Part shown: one piece after another, positions 1 to 11,341 of the stretch
Numbering within the stretch: the first letter of the stretch is position 1
Layout of the letters: the number at the start of each line of letters is the position of its first letter
NCBI GenBank assembly: GCA_026874595.1
Contig: CM049307.1
Location: 2,937,579-3,001,578, forward strand
Origin: Sipunculus nudus
Taxonomy: Eukaryota > Annelida > Sipuncula > Golfingiida > Sipunculidae
Length of the DNA stretch: 64,000 nucleotides
Reading direction: 5' to 3'
Made by a program: the position numbers and the translations under genes
The notes under the pieces: generated by a model
What the model was told of the DNA's origin: nothing
Databases searched by the model: none
What the model saw: only the letters and a program-made list of their open reading frames with translations

Positions 1-585
1 TTACGATGACAACCAAGTAATTACCGGTAACATCCACTGACCTAACAGGTGTTTCCCCTTCCATGTGTCTCTTGTAACAGCTCCACCAGGTGGCAACAAA
101 TATCATGTTTTTCTCTAGGTTCTTTTGTTTGTCTGTGTGCAATTTTACGCAAAAGTTTTGAACCAATTTTAATGGAAATTTATGAAGGATTAGGATAATG
201 CTCAAGAAATAATCCATTAAGTCTGGATGCCACAAAGAAGAATTATCACAATATGAATCAATGGTAGATTCTATCAAAGTGTTACATTATATTATGACAT
301 AGAAGCGTTTATGTCCTGAAGGTCAGCTAGGATGTGGCTGGTAGGTAGATCTGCTCAGCACAATTTGATGAGAATCCTCCAGACTGACTACTTTTGGTTA
401 ATTCTGTTATGCTGTTCCAATATCAATCATGCTATATATTATTATTCGAGAACTGTTAATGGTGTTGATAGATGAGCTTTTTATTGATCAGAATGACAAT
501 ATTTCCAAACCGAGGTCTTGCCCAATTCTGCTTTCCGTTTCCTGCTAATACATGTACTTTTTTGGTCATATATTATACACATGTG
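1..585. other. Unannotated DNA
   Basis: No gene is recognised. A strong acceptor-like tract (pyrimidines ending in AACAG near 100) is followed by a short open stretch, but nothing identifiable is encoded. Confidence 0.5.
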
Positions 586-1191
586 TACGAGAGTGTCTGT
601 GGTCCGATGTTATGCACACATGTACCAGAGCGCCTGTGGTCCGATGTTATAAACACGTGTACCAGAGCGCCTGTGGTCCGATGTTATAAACACGTGTACC
701 AGAGCGCCTGTGGTCCGATGTTATGCACACGTGTACCAGAGTGCCTGTGGTCCGATGTTATACACACGTGTACCAGAGCGCCTGTGGTTCGATGTTATAA
801 ACACGTGTACCAGAGCGCCTGTGGTCCGATGTTATACACACGTGTACCAGAGCGCCTGTGGTCCGATGTTATACACACGTGTACCAGAGCGCCTGTGGTC
901 CGATGTTATACACACGTGTACCAGAGCGCCTGTGGTCCGATGTTATACACACGTGTAACAGAGCGCCTGTGGTCCGATGTTATACACACGTGTACCAGAG
1001 CGCCTGTGGTCCGATGTTATACACACGTGTACCAGAGCGCCTGTGGTCCGATGTTATACACACGTGAACCAGAGCGCCTGTGGTCCGATGTTATACACAC
1101 GTGTACCAGAGCGCCTGTGGTCCGATGTTATACACTCGTGTACCAGAGCGCCTGTGGTCCGATGTTATACACACGTGTACGAGGATGTCTG
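586..1191. repeat. 37-bp minisatellite, about 16 units
   Basis: The unit reads roughly GTGTACCAGAGCGCCTGTGG, then TCCGATGTTATACACAC, 37 bp in total, repeated head to tail about 16 times with a few substitutions. The outer units (TACGAGAGTGTCTG and TACGAGGATGTCTG) are the most diverged, as expected for array edges. Each inner unit has the palindrome ACACGTGT, which contains the E-box CACGTG. The 37-bp period is not a multiple of three, so all three plus frames show the same peptide in rotation. The 265-codon open frame across it is a by-product of a stop-free unit, not a gene. Confidence 0.95.
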
Positions 1192-2992
1192 TGGTGCTCT
1201 GGTGTCTTGTCTTTTGTACATCTTATATGTCGCCCCCGTGCAAGTTTGTTATTCCTTATAATCAAATAACAACAAAAAGAAAATCTTTTATCAAACTGAC
1301 TTTAATATCGAGAATATACTTAAAAGAATATTACGGTTTCACTCATATGCATAACAGTTCACTGACTTTTTCTGACATTTCTTAAATATTATGTCTGTCG
1401 CGGATTTGTAACAAACCAATGTCATGTCACGCAGTATGTTTACTGACTTAACCCATTACAAATAAGGACATATACATGCTTTTCTCGTAGCCTGTCATTT
1501 TAAGCTGCAGGTCCACAGTCTATACATCGCTGAGCAGGAAATGGTCAATGAATACCGAATAAAATGGACTCAAATGTCTCCCGCATTCTGCATATTGTGT
1601 GTGACATCCGTAAATCCCGCTTCAATTGTTTATCAATCACGTGACCCTTGCTGCCACCGACATCCCGTCACCGGAAGTCGTGTCAGGTCCACATGTCATA
1701 TTCCTGATGAAACATACCGTAAGTACCAGAAAATACGTCATAACGGGCCAACAAATGGACTTCAAACATTTTCATGCCGTCTGCGTATAATTTTTCGGTG
1801 CTACTGCCAGAAGCAGATATGTTTGCAGTCTCATATTGGCCAGTCTCCGGCTTATATGAAACATACACCACCGGGTAACTAATTATACTGGCTACTTTGG
1901 CGGGAAATATATATCATTGCCCAGACGATGCCTGCTAAAATGTCAGCTGTAAATCAGAGGAGGAACTTGCACAGACATTTTAATACAGGATTAATCGGCT
2001 GCTTGTTGTCCTTAAATTATGTGATTTATATCAGCAGATTTATTTAAATTATTTTTTTTTGCTCTTCTCTGTGCGTGTATGTGTGTAAGGTTGTTTAGTA
2101 TTGACAGAACCAGAGTAAACATAGACTAAAAATAGACTAAAACTTACACATATGCCGTGAATTTGGAAACCTAGAGGTGAATAGATTTTGAAAACATATT
2201 CTACACATTTCTGCACTTTAAACATTTTAAATTATTCAGAGAATTCATGATGGCAGAAAGTAGGCCCCAGATTAATCACTTATACTGTTTGCTTCATTTC
2301 CTGTCTTGCGGTTAATATTTTTTTTTCTAAATCAGAGGGCCGGTAGTACTAGTTATATTTATAAGTGTAAACGCTTATCAGTTCCCCGATGCATTTTCGG
2401 CAATACATTTTTACTTACGTCTTACCTTAAAATGAGCAGGTACAGTCGGATCGAACACCATTTGAAACTCAGGACAGAGTTTTGCGTATTTTTGTTGCAC
2501 ATGAAAGGCAAAACTATTGCATTTGTAAATCGGCCTGTATGTGCTCTAAATTTCAATAAACCTCGTTTCTAATAATCTATATGATTTCTGAATAAATATT
2601 TGTTAGCCAGCGGTTTGTACCGCATGAACCCAACATGGAATAGTCAGAGTATAAAGCGGGTACGGGTAAACAAACAGGCTAAAATTATGACAACAGGCAA
2701 GACCTGCCAAGAACGCAATACTGCCGGAGCTGTCAAGAAGTGGCTTTTGACTGGATCGTACTTTCGTCAAGAAATCGATTGTGCTTACTTCCTTGACCCA
2801 TATAATCAGCTGGTGGCGTATTAGATTAACCCTGGGTCGGAGGACTGCAGGGCCTATCACACAGTGTCTATCTTATGAAGTGACAGTAGCTGATACCAGG
2901 ATTTAAGAGATTCCCCCGCGTACAGTGGGCGGTTGGTCACGCAGTGGTATAGGTTTTATCCTCCCTGAACCAGTTAACATCACACCGTTCTA
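1192..2992. other. Non-repetitive DNA, no confident gene
   Basis: AT-rich single-copy-looking sequence. A weak exon candidate is listed separately. A second one (plus strand, about 2,328-2,440, acceptor TTTTTTTTCTAAATCAG and donor CAG before GTACAG) is too AT-rich to trust. Confidence 0.4.
1718..1850 (-). CDS. Possible internal exon, function unknown
   Basis: On the minus strand an open frame of 62 codons contains an acceptor-like TTCATATAAG and a donor-like CTTACG followed by GTATGT. The peptide is mixed and polar (for example GSSTEKLYADGMKMFEVHLL), unlike simple repeats. I recognise no domain. The acceptor has a poor pyrimidine tract, so this may be chance. Confidence 0.2.
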
Positions 2993-3014
2993 TCTCTCTC
3001 TCTCTCTCTCTCTA
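2993..3014. repeat. (CT)n microsatellite at PLE truncation point
   Basis: A TCTCTC run of about 20 bp abuts the broken end of PLE copy A, replacing the last 55 or so codons. The ORF runs into it as Arg-Glu repeats. Confidence 0.9.
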
Positions 3015-4944
3015 TTTCCCAGGAGAGCTTGTAACTGGTATTGTTGTCTTTTAGTGACCAAATGTGTTTAGACAGTTCAGTGTTTTTAGCGTGGGATCTG
3101 TTCCGAAAGGATTGCTTGTGGTTATTATATCTTGTCTTGAAATCACCTTCAGTACACCCTATGTAGTGTTTCACGTCATTGTCTGTTCTAACTGTTGCTT
3201 TATAGACAATGCATTTCAGCTGACATTGACCATTCATAGGACATTCGTCTTTTTTACGGCAGTTACATTGTTTTTGGGGTGCATTCACAGCATTGTCAGA
3301 ATTTAGAACCTTCATATTATGTTTGCTGATCAGGTTAGACATGTTGGGTAGACAGCTGTAGCTAATTTTCAAATTGTTCCTGTTGAATAACCTGTGGTAC
3401 CTGTGATGTTGAGGGAAGTGTTTTTCAACTAGTTTCATGAATTTTCTGCCAATGTTGGTTTTTACATGACGGCTGTAGGGTGGATTAAACCATATTATTT
3501 TCCTTTTCCTGTTTCTCTTGCTTTTCACTGTTGGTTCAACATATTTTAAGCTTTCTGAGAACCCGCTTTTCGCTAAAGCTTCATCATACATGGGTTTGGC
3601 TTTCATAAATAGCTCTTTATTGCAGGAGTTGTCAGAAACACGTTTACTGATCATCATAGGTATCTGCCTAATGATAGCTGGGGGGTGATTGGATTGTGCG
3701 TGGATATAGAGAGGGTCATTGTTCGGTTTTCTGTAAGGGTAGAAGACGTCATTTTGGAGGTCAAATGTTACGTCTAAGAAATCTGTGCAGGTCAGGTTAG
3801 TTTCAATGGTTATCTTTAACCCAACATTGGAAAAGAGTTTGATCATTTTCTTACGGGTGCTGTCTGCTTTGGGTCCAGACATGTTTGGGAAACAACCTAA
3901 ACCGTCATCACGATACAGGCCTAGAGCATTTACACCAAATTCCTTTTTCAACATATCTAGGATGTATAAACCAACAATTTCGCATACTTCAGCGCCATCA
4001 AAACTGCCCATGGTGACGTCAAAACTAGTGTGATCTTTTTTCACCCAGGTGTTACCGTTGCTAAACAGTAAGCTTTTCCTGCTGTGCAGGATGGTTTTGA
4101 TAACATCCTCTGGAATGGAGACCATGGTTTTGGCAAATTTGAGGGCTTTCATGAGAAGATCTTCTGTGATCGAGGGGTAAAAGTCAACAATATCAAACTT
4201 TATGAACTTAGATTTTTGTTTCAGCTTCAGTTTCTTGAACCAAGATATTACTTGTGCGGTATTTTGCCACTGGTTGAGTTTGGTTTTCAGTCTCAGTTGG
4301 CTATTAATTTTTTCCAAGTGCTTTTTGCTAATGATACCTATTTCAGATTTTGCTGGATTAATCAATCTGCACTTGGGGTTTTGTTCAAAATTATCCTTGT
4401 GGTCTTTCAAAGTAATGTAAGCATTGCGCTCGGCCATGACTTCGATGCGGTCTGCTAGGTTAAGGGAACCGGCTATTTCTTTGGCTTCTGTATTGATATT
4501 TTTACAGATATTTCTGTCTGCTTTTTTGTATGTCTTAGTGATGTTTTCTGTAAGAAGTTTATTGTAGTGTTCTTTCGGCATACTGTACAGGTTGGTTGTC
4601 TTATCTGCCTGTACTAGGAGATTGTCAGATTGTCTGATTGTTTTGATGTCATTGGCCATTTGTTTCTGGAATGCATTGTGTGAGTGCTGAAATTCAATGT
4701 TCCGGACCATTTCGTAGATATCACTTTCAAATGCCCTGAGTTGTTCGCTATGAGGGGGTGAATATGTGGTTTTGAATCCATAGTTTTGTTTATCTGAAGT
4801 TTGACCAGGGTTTTCGAAATGGAATGCCTTCCATCGCATTCTCCGAAGTAGGCTTTCAACTTTACTTATCAGGGATTTGGTATAGGACAGATTACTAGGG
4901 ATGGGAATGTTTTTCAAAGAGTAGTTGAAGTTAGCTTTGTTCAT
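3014..4944 (-). CDS. PLE copy A: reverse transcriptase/GIY-YIG polyprotein, 3' truncated
   Basis: Encodes the PLE protein that reverse-transcribes element RNA at a nicked chromosomal target. The frame is open for 644 authentic residues. Residues 1-240 are the N-terminal and finger region. Motif A is FDIVDFYPSI at about 250-259, and the catalytic YRDD is at 344-347. The PLE-type FLDV after the palm is at 389-392. A basic KSKRNRKRK stretch follows at about 474-482, then a Cys-rich linker (Cys 560, 562, 568, 574, 578), then the GIY-YIG part with HYIGCTEGDF from 593. After SWEI the sequence falls into (CT)n, so the last 55 or so residues are missing. The start is the first Met, matching copy C. 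It is the copy with no internal stop or frameshift. Confidence 0.93.
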
Positions 4945-5760
4945 TCTGTAGATGTTACAAGTTGAATTTCTGGACAGGGTGGGTTAACAAAAGTGCTCGA
5001 CAACGTACCTGTCGCTGGAGCTGGAGTAGAAGGTAGTGTTACCCTCCGATGTAAAGTGCTCTATGGCCTACAGACTAGGCCAGAGCGGTATAACTCCGAA
5101 GAAAAACAACACTGTTAATTCACAACAGACTGTTTCACGGGATGCGACCCGATCATCAGGTGAATGTGGTTAGAATGAAGCTAACGTCGTGGTTTGAAAA
5201 GCCGAGACTTTACGAGATTACGAGATTATGCTTTGTGCGATTCGGGTGGGGGGGGGGGCATGTGAAAGACTGACACTGATCCTATTGTACTCGGGTGCAC
5301 AATAGGATTGGTCGGGGTACACGTGCGATACTGGAACATAACAGGGCAGGGCAAAGAGGTTATATAATGTAGTAAATAGTAAATATAATACAAAGATATA
5401 ACCAGGATGCTCAATCAGCATATTGAAATGATTTCTAATAGGGCCTTGGAAGCAGTGAAAATATCAGTAGTATACATATGATATGATAAAAATACACATA
5501 TACTGTGAAAATACACAATATACAAGGCAAATATACAATATAAAAGGCAAATATACTATACCCATACCAAGTGGTGCAAGTCTCCTAGCTGAAGGTCGTA
5601 AAGCCCATTAGACCAGGATAAAGTAGAACTATCCTGTCATCCAATGGACTCCACGAGCCAGCAGTGAGAGAACAACTACCTGAACAAATGAGTCTGCCCA
5701 GCGGATCCTCGTTGGGGGGGGGGGGGGGTTTAGGGGGCACGCTGAATATTAGTACGAATG
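4945..5760 (-). repeat. PLE terminal repeat (pLTR), minus orientation
   Basis: Inverse of 7,784-8,600. Read on the minus strand it follows a PLE stop codon, passes a homopolymer C tract, an AT-rich stretch, a 10-bp inverted repeat (ATCCTATTGT), a second C tract and the hammerhead motif, and ends at the ATG of copy A. No protein is supported here; the short ORFs are shadows. Confidence 0.88.
5118..5165 (-). ncRNA. Hammerhead ribozyme motif, type I, in PLE repeat
   Basis: Read on the minus strand: stem I ATTCAC, core CTGATGA, stem II CGGG/CCCG around a six-base loop, core GAA, three-base-pair stem III ACA/TGT with loop GTC, then T as the cleavage position, then GTGAAT closing stem I (6 bp). 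This is the hammerhead order and spacing. The very short stem III fits the minimal hammerheads reported from PLEs. Caveat: the bases next to the core in stem II are U and U instead of the usual G-C. Confidence 0.82.
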
Positions 5761-6416
5761 CTAGGTTTTAAAATATTTCAGGGTGAATTTGTTTTGATGG
5801 CGGCACTTGGAGAGAATTTCAGCTCTTGAGTTCAACAATGATCCAGGGGGGGCCGTAGCTATAAGTAGCTTTTCAGACAAGCAGAGATCACACTTCCTAG
5901 TCCCACAGAAGTAAGGTGCTGCCTTGGCAGATATTTCCCAGGAGAGCTTGTAACTGGTATTGTTGTCTTTTAGTGACCAAATGTGTTTAGACAGTTCAGT
6001 GTTTTTAGCGTGGGATCTGTTCCGAAAGGATTGCTTGTGGTTATTATATCTTGTCTTGAAATCACCTTCAGTACACCCTATGTAGTGTTTCACGTCATTG
6101 TCTGTTCTAACTGTTGCTTTATAGACAATGCATTTCAGCTGACATTGACCATTCATAGGACATTCGTCTTTTTTACGGCAGTTACATTGTTTTTGGGGTG
6201 CATTCACAGCATTGTCAGAATTTAGAACCTTCATATTATGTTTGCTGATCAGGTTAGACATGTTGGGTAGACAGCTGTAGCTAATTTTCAAATTGTTCCT
6301 GTTGAATAACCTGTGGTACCTGTGATGTTGAGGGAAGTGTTTTTCAACTAGTTTCATGAATTTTCTGCCAATGTTGGTTTTTACATGACGGCTGTAGGGT
6401 GGATTAAACCATATTA
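5761..6416 (-). pseudogene. PLE C-terminal fragment, minus strand
   Basis: Encodes only the last 215 or so residues: the segment from WFNPPYSRHV, the Cys-rich linker, the GIY-YIG region and the true C-terminus (Cys motif CGTRKCDLC, ending KYFKT). The reading frame continues beyond 6,416 to a Met at 6,540, but those residues come from the fold-back junction and from antisense of copy B, so they are chimeric. It lies directly upstream (in element sense) of the terminal repeat that leads copy A, the normal partial-tandem PLE arrangement. Confidence 0.88.
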
Positions 6417-6488
6417 AACCAATTTGAGGGCTTTCATGAGAAGATCTTCTGTGATCGAGGGGTAAGCCCTCATGAAAGCCCTCAAATT
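6417..6488. repeat. Fold-back junction hairpin between inverted PLE copies
   Basis: 6,421-6,440 and 6,469-6,488 are perfect inverted repeats of 20 bp with a 28-base loop. The left arm and loop are minus-sense reverse-transcriptase sequence (equivalent to about 4,137-4,181 of copy A), joined out of order to the C-terminal fragment. The right arm is the same region in plus sense and runs on into copy B. A short ATTAAACCA repeat sits at the left joint. This is what a template switch or snap-back during synthesis would leave. Confidence 0.88.
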
Positions 6489-7783
6489 TGCCAAAACCAT
6501 GGTCTCCATTCCAGAGGATGTTATCAAAACCATCCTGCACAGCAGGAAAAGCTTACTGTTTAGCAACGGTAACACCTGGGTGAAAAAAAGATCACACTAG
6601 TTTTGACGTCACCATGGGCAGTTTTGATGGCGCTGAAGTATGCGAAATTGTTGGTTTATACATCCTAGATATGTTGAAAAAGGAATTTGGTGTAAATGCT
6701 CTAGGCCTGTATCGTGATGACGGTTTAGGTTGTTTCCCCAACATGTCTGGACCCAAAGCAGACAGCACCCGTAAGAAAATGATCAAACTCTTTTCCAATG
6801 TTGGGTTAAAGATAACCATTGAAACTAACCTGACCTGCACAGATTTCTTAGACGTAAAATTTGACCTCCAAAATGACGTCTTCTACCCTTACAGAAAACC
6901 GAACAATGACCCTCTCTATATCCACGCACAATCCAATCACCCCCCAGCTATCATTAGGCAGATACCTATGATGATCAGTAAACGTGTTTCTGACAACTCC
7001 TGCAATAAAGAGCTATTTATGAAAGCCAAACCCATGTATGATGAAGCTTTAGCGAAAAGCGGGTTCTCAGAAAGCTTAAAATATGTTGAGCCAACAGTGA
7101 AAAGCAAGAGAAACAGGAAAAGGAAAATAATATGGTTTAATCCACCCTACAGCCGTCATGTAAAAACCAACATTGGCAGAAAATTCATGAAACTAGTTGA
7201 AAAACACTTCCCTCAACATCACAGGTACCACAGGTTATTCAACAGGAACAATTTGAAAATTAGCTACAGCTGTCTACCCAACATGTCTAACCTGATCAGC
7301 AAACATAATATGAAGGTTCTAAATTCTGACAATGCTGTGAATGCACCCCAAAAACAATGTAACTGCCGTAAAAAAGACGAATGCCCTATGAATGGTCAAT
7401 GTCAGCTGAAATGCATTGTCTATAAAGCAACAGTTAGAACAGACAATGACGTGAAACACTACATAGGGTGTACTGAAGGTGATTTCAAGACAAGATATAA
7501 TAACCACAAGCAATCCTTTCGGAACAGATCCCACGCTAAAAACACTGAACTGTCTAAACACATTTGGTCACTAAAAGACAACAATACCAGTTACAAGCTC
7601 TCCTGGGAAATATCTGCCAAGGCAGCACCTTACTTCTGTGGGACTAGGAAGTGTGATCTCTGCTTGTCTGAAAAGCTACTTATAGCTACGGCCCCCCCTG
7701 GATCATTGTTGAACTCAAGAGCTGAAATTCTCTCCAAGTGCCGCCATCAAAACAAATTCACCCTGAAATATTTTAAAACCTAG
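6469..7783 (+). pseudogene. PLE copy B: 5'-truncated RT/GIY-YIG fragment with a 1-base insertion
   Basis: Starts inside the palm just after motif A (MKALKFAK) and runs to the natural stop. An A run of seven at 6,583-6,589, against six in copy C, shifts the frame, so the continuous ORF begins at the Met at 6,614. From there YRDD, the FLDV region (here DVKF where A and C have DVTF), the Cys-rich linker, GIY-YIG and the C-terminal Cys motif are all open. It lacks motif A in frame and cannot encode a working transcriptase. Confidence 0.9.
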
Positions 7784-8600
7784 CATTCGTACTAATATTC
7801 AGCGTGCCCCCTAAACCCCCCCCCCCCCAACGAGGATCCGCTGGGCAGACTCATTTGTTCAGGTACTTGTTCTCTCACTGCTGGCTCGTGGAGTCCATTG
7901 GATGACAGGATAGTTCTACTTTATCCTGGTCTAATGGGCTTTACGACCTTCAGCTAGGAGACTTGCACCACTTGGTATGGGTATAGTATATTTGCCTTTT
8001 ATATTGTATATTTGCCTTGTATATTGTGTATTTTCACAGTATATGTGTATTTTTATCATATCATATGTATACTACTGATATTTTCACTGCTTCCAAGGCC
8101 CTATAAGAAATCATTTCAATATGCTGATTGAGCATCCTGGTTATATCTTTGTATTATATTTACTATTTACTACATTATATAACCTCTTTGCCCTGCCCTG
8201 TTATGTTCCAGTATCGCACGTGTACCCCGACCAATCCTATTGTGCACCCGAGTACAATAGGATCAGTGTCAGTCTTTCACATGCCCCCCCCCCCCCCACC
8301 CGAATCGCACAAAGCATAATCTCGTAATCTCGTAAAGTCTCGGCTTTTCAAACCACGACGTTAGCTTCATTCTAACCACATTCACCTGATGATCGGGTCG
8401 CATCCCGTGAAACAGTCTGTTGTGAATTAACAGTGTTGTTTTTCTTCAGAGTTATACCGCTCTGGCCTAGTCTGTAGGCCATAGAGCACTTTACATCGGA
8501 GGGTAACACTACCTTCTACTCCAGCTCCAGCGACAGGTACGTTGTCGAGCACTTTTGTTAACCCACCCTGTCCAGAAATTCAACTTGTAACATCTACAGA
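7784..8600 (+). repeat. PLE terminal repeat (pLTR), plus, between copies B and C
   Basis: Joins the stop of copy B to the start of copy C. It has two C homopolymers (about 7,809 and 8,285), a 10-bp inverted repeat (8,234-8,243 and 8,254-8,263), a hammerhead at 8,380-8,427 and a leader of about 170 bases before the ATG. Small ORFs within it are not conserved genes. Confidence 0.88.
8380..8427 (+). ncRNA. Hammerhead ribozyme motif, type I, in PLE repeat
   Basis: ATTCAC (8,380-8,385), CTGATGA (8,386-8,392), stem II 8,393-8,408, GAA (8,409-8,411), stem III ACA/TGT (8,412-8,420), T at 8,421 as the cleavage base (GUU triplet), GTGAAT (8,422-8,427). It would cut PLE RNA about 180 bases before the copy C start codon, separating tandem units. 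Confidence 0.84.
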
Positions 8601-10694
8601 ATGAACAAAGCTAACTTCAACTACTCTTTGAAAAACATTCCCATCCCTAGTAATCTGTCCTATACCAAATCCCTGATAAGTAAAGTTGAAAGCCTACTTC
8701 GGAGAATGCGATGGAAGGCATTCCATTTCGAAAACCCTGGTCAAACTTCAGATAAACAAAACTATGGATTCAAAACCACATATTCACCCCCTCATAGCGA
8801 ACAACTCAGGGCATTTGAAAGTGATATCTACGAAATGGTCCGGAACATTGAATTTCAGCACTCACACAATGCATTCCAGAAACAAATGGCCAATGACATC
8901 AAAACAATCAGACAATCTGACAATCTCCTAGTACAGGCAGATAAGACAACCAACCTGTACAGTATGCCGAAAGAACACTACAATAAACTTCTTACAGAAA
9001 ACATCACTAAGACATACAAAAAAGCAGACAGAAATATCTGTAAAAATATCAATACAGAAGCCAAAGAAATAGCCGGTTCCCTTAACCTAGCAGACCGCAT
9101 CGAAGTCATGGCCGAGCGCAATGCTTACATTACTTTGAAAGACCACAAGGATAATTTTGAACAAAACCCCAAGTGCAGATTGATTAATCCAGCAAAATCT
9201 GAAATAGGTATCATTAGCAAAAAGCACTTGGAAAAAATTAATAGCCAACTGAGACTGAAAACCAAACTCAACCAGTGGCAAAATACCGCACAAGTAATAT
9301 CTTGGTTCAAGAAACTGAAGCTGAAACAAAAATCTAAGTTCATAAAGTTTGATATTGTTGACTTTTACCCCTCGATCACAGAAGATCTTCTCATGAAAGC
9401 CCTCAAATTTGCCAAAACCATGGTCTCCATTCCAGAGGATGTTATCAAAACCATCCTGCACAGCAGGAAAAGCTTACTGTTTAGCAACGGTAACACCTGG
9501 GTGAAAAAAGATCACACTAGTTTTGACGTCACCATGGGCAGTTTTGAAGTATGCGAAATTGTTGGTTTATACATCCTAGATATGTTGAAAAAGGAATTTG
9601 GTGTAAATGCTCTAGGCCTGTATCGTGATGACGGTTTAGGTTGTTTCCCCAACATGTCTGGACCCAAAGCAGACAGCACCCGTAAGAAAATGATCAAACT
9701 CTTTTCCAATGTTGGGTTAAAGATAACCATTGAAACTAACCTGACCTGCACAGATTTCTTAGACGTAACATTTGACCTCCAAAATGACGTCTTCTACCCT
9801 TACAGAAAACCGAACAATGACCCTCTCTATATCCACGCTTAATCCAATCACCCCCCAGCTATCATTAGGCAGATACCTATGATGATCAGTAAACGTGTTT
9901 CTGACAACTCCTGCAATAAAGAGCTATTTATGAAAGCCAAACCCATGTATGATGAAGCTTTAGCGAAAAGCGGGTTCTCAGAAAGCTTAAAATATGTTGA
10001 GCCAACAGTGAAAAGCAAGAGAAACAGGAAAAGGAAAATAATATGGTTTAATCCACCCTACAGCCGTCATGTAAAAACCAACATTGGCAGAAAATTCATG
10101 AAACTAGTTGAAAAACACTTCCCTCAACATCACAGGTACCACAGGTTATTCAACAGGAACAATTTGAAAATTAGCTACAGCTGTCTACCCAACATGTCTA
10201 ACCTGATCAGCAAACATAATATGAAGGTTCTAAATTCTGACAATGCTGTGAATGCACCCCAAAAACAATGTAACTGCCGTAAAAAAGACGAATGTCCTAT
10301 GAATGGTCAATGTCAGCTGAAATGCATTGTCTATAAAGCAACAGTTAGAACAGACAATGACGTGAAACACTACATAGGGTGTACTGAAGGTGATTTCAAG
10401 ACAAGATATAATAACCACAAGCAATCCTTTCGGAACAGATCCCACGCTAAAAACACTGAACTGTCTAAACACATTTGGTCACTAAAAGACAACAATACCA
10501 GTTACAAGCTCTCCTGGGAAATATCTGCCAAGGCAGCACCTTACTTCTGTGGGACTAGGAAGTGTGATCTCTGCTTGTCTGAAAAGCTACTTATAGCTAC
10601 GGCCCCCCCTGGATCATTGTTGAACTCAAGAGCTGAAATTCTCTCCAAGTGCCGCCATCAAAACAAATTCACCCTGAAATATTTTAAAACCTAG
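8601..10694 (+). pseudogene. PLE copy C: full-length RT/GIY-YIG ORF with a nonsense codon
   Basis: Spans all domains of the element (about 697 codons): N-terminal region, motif A FDIVDFYPSI, YRDD, FLDV, basic patch, Cys-rich linker, GIY-YIG and C-terminal Cys motif. Two lesions are visible against copies A and B. A 9-bp in-frame deletion at about 9,546 removes Asp-Gly-Ala before motif B. Two adjacent substitutions create TAA at 9,840-9,842, just after IHA. The halves read as 413 and 271 residues. Apart from these it is almost identical to A. It is flanked on both sides by the terminal repeat, so it is the structurally most complete unit here. Confidence 0.92.
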
Positions 10695-11341
10695 CATTCG
10701 TACTAATATTCAGCGTGCCCCCTAAACCCCCCCCCCCCCCAACGAGGATCCGCTGGGCAGACTCATTTGTTCAGGTAGTTGTTCTCTCACTGCTGGCTCG
10801 TGGAGTCCATTGGATGACAGGATAGTTCTACTTTATCCTGGTCTAATGGGCTTTACGACCTTCAGCTAGGAGACTTGCACCACTTGGTATGGGTATAGTA
10901 TATTTGCCTTTTATATTGTATATTTGCCTTGTATATTGTGTATTTTCACAGTATATGTGTATTTTTATCATATCATATGTATACTACTGATATTTTCACT
11001 GCTTCCAAGGCCCTATTAGAAATCACTTCAATATGCTGATTGAGCATCCTGGTTATATCTTTGTATTATATTTACTATTTACTACATTATATAACCTCTT
11101 TGCCCTGCCCTGTTATGTTCCAGTATCGCCTATTGTGCACCCGAGTACAATAGGATCAGTGTCAGTCTTTCACATGCCCCCCCCCCCACCCGAATCGCAC
11201 AAAGCATAATCTCGTAATCTCGTAAAGTCTCGGCTTTTCAAACCACGACGTTAGCTTCATTCTAACCACATTCACCTGATGATCGGGTCGCATCCCGTGA
11301 AACAGTCTGTTGTGAATTAACAGTGTTGTTTTTCTTCAGAG

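Larger units (their letters stand above)
3014..10530. repeat. Large inverted repeat (arms about 3.4 kb)
   Basis: 3,014-6,416 and about 7,130-10,530 are inverted copies of each other with only scattered differences (homopolymer lengths, a 9-bp deletion near 9,546, the stop at 9,840). The spacer of about 0.7 kb is the hairpin junction plus the palm part of copy B. The ATG of copy A at 4,944 mirrors the ATG of copy C at 8,601. Confidence 0.88.

Noticed and set aside
472-1269. 265-codon ORF over the 37-bp array
   Set aside because: Stop-free repeat unit; the same peptide appears in all three frames in rotation.
5761-6540. 259-residue PLE protein with a novel N-terminus
   Set aside because: The first 40 or so residues are antisense of copy B and junction sequence; it is a chimera.
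3064-10472. 80- to 124-codon ORFs opposite the PLE ORFs
   Set aside because: Antisense shadows, repeated identically in each PLE copy.
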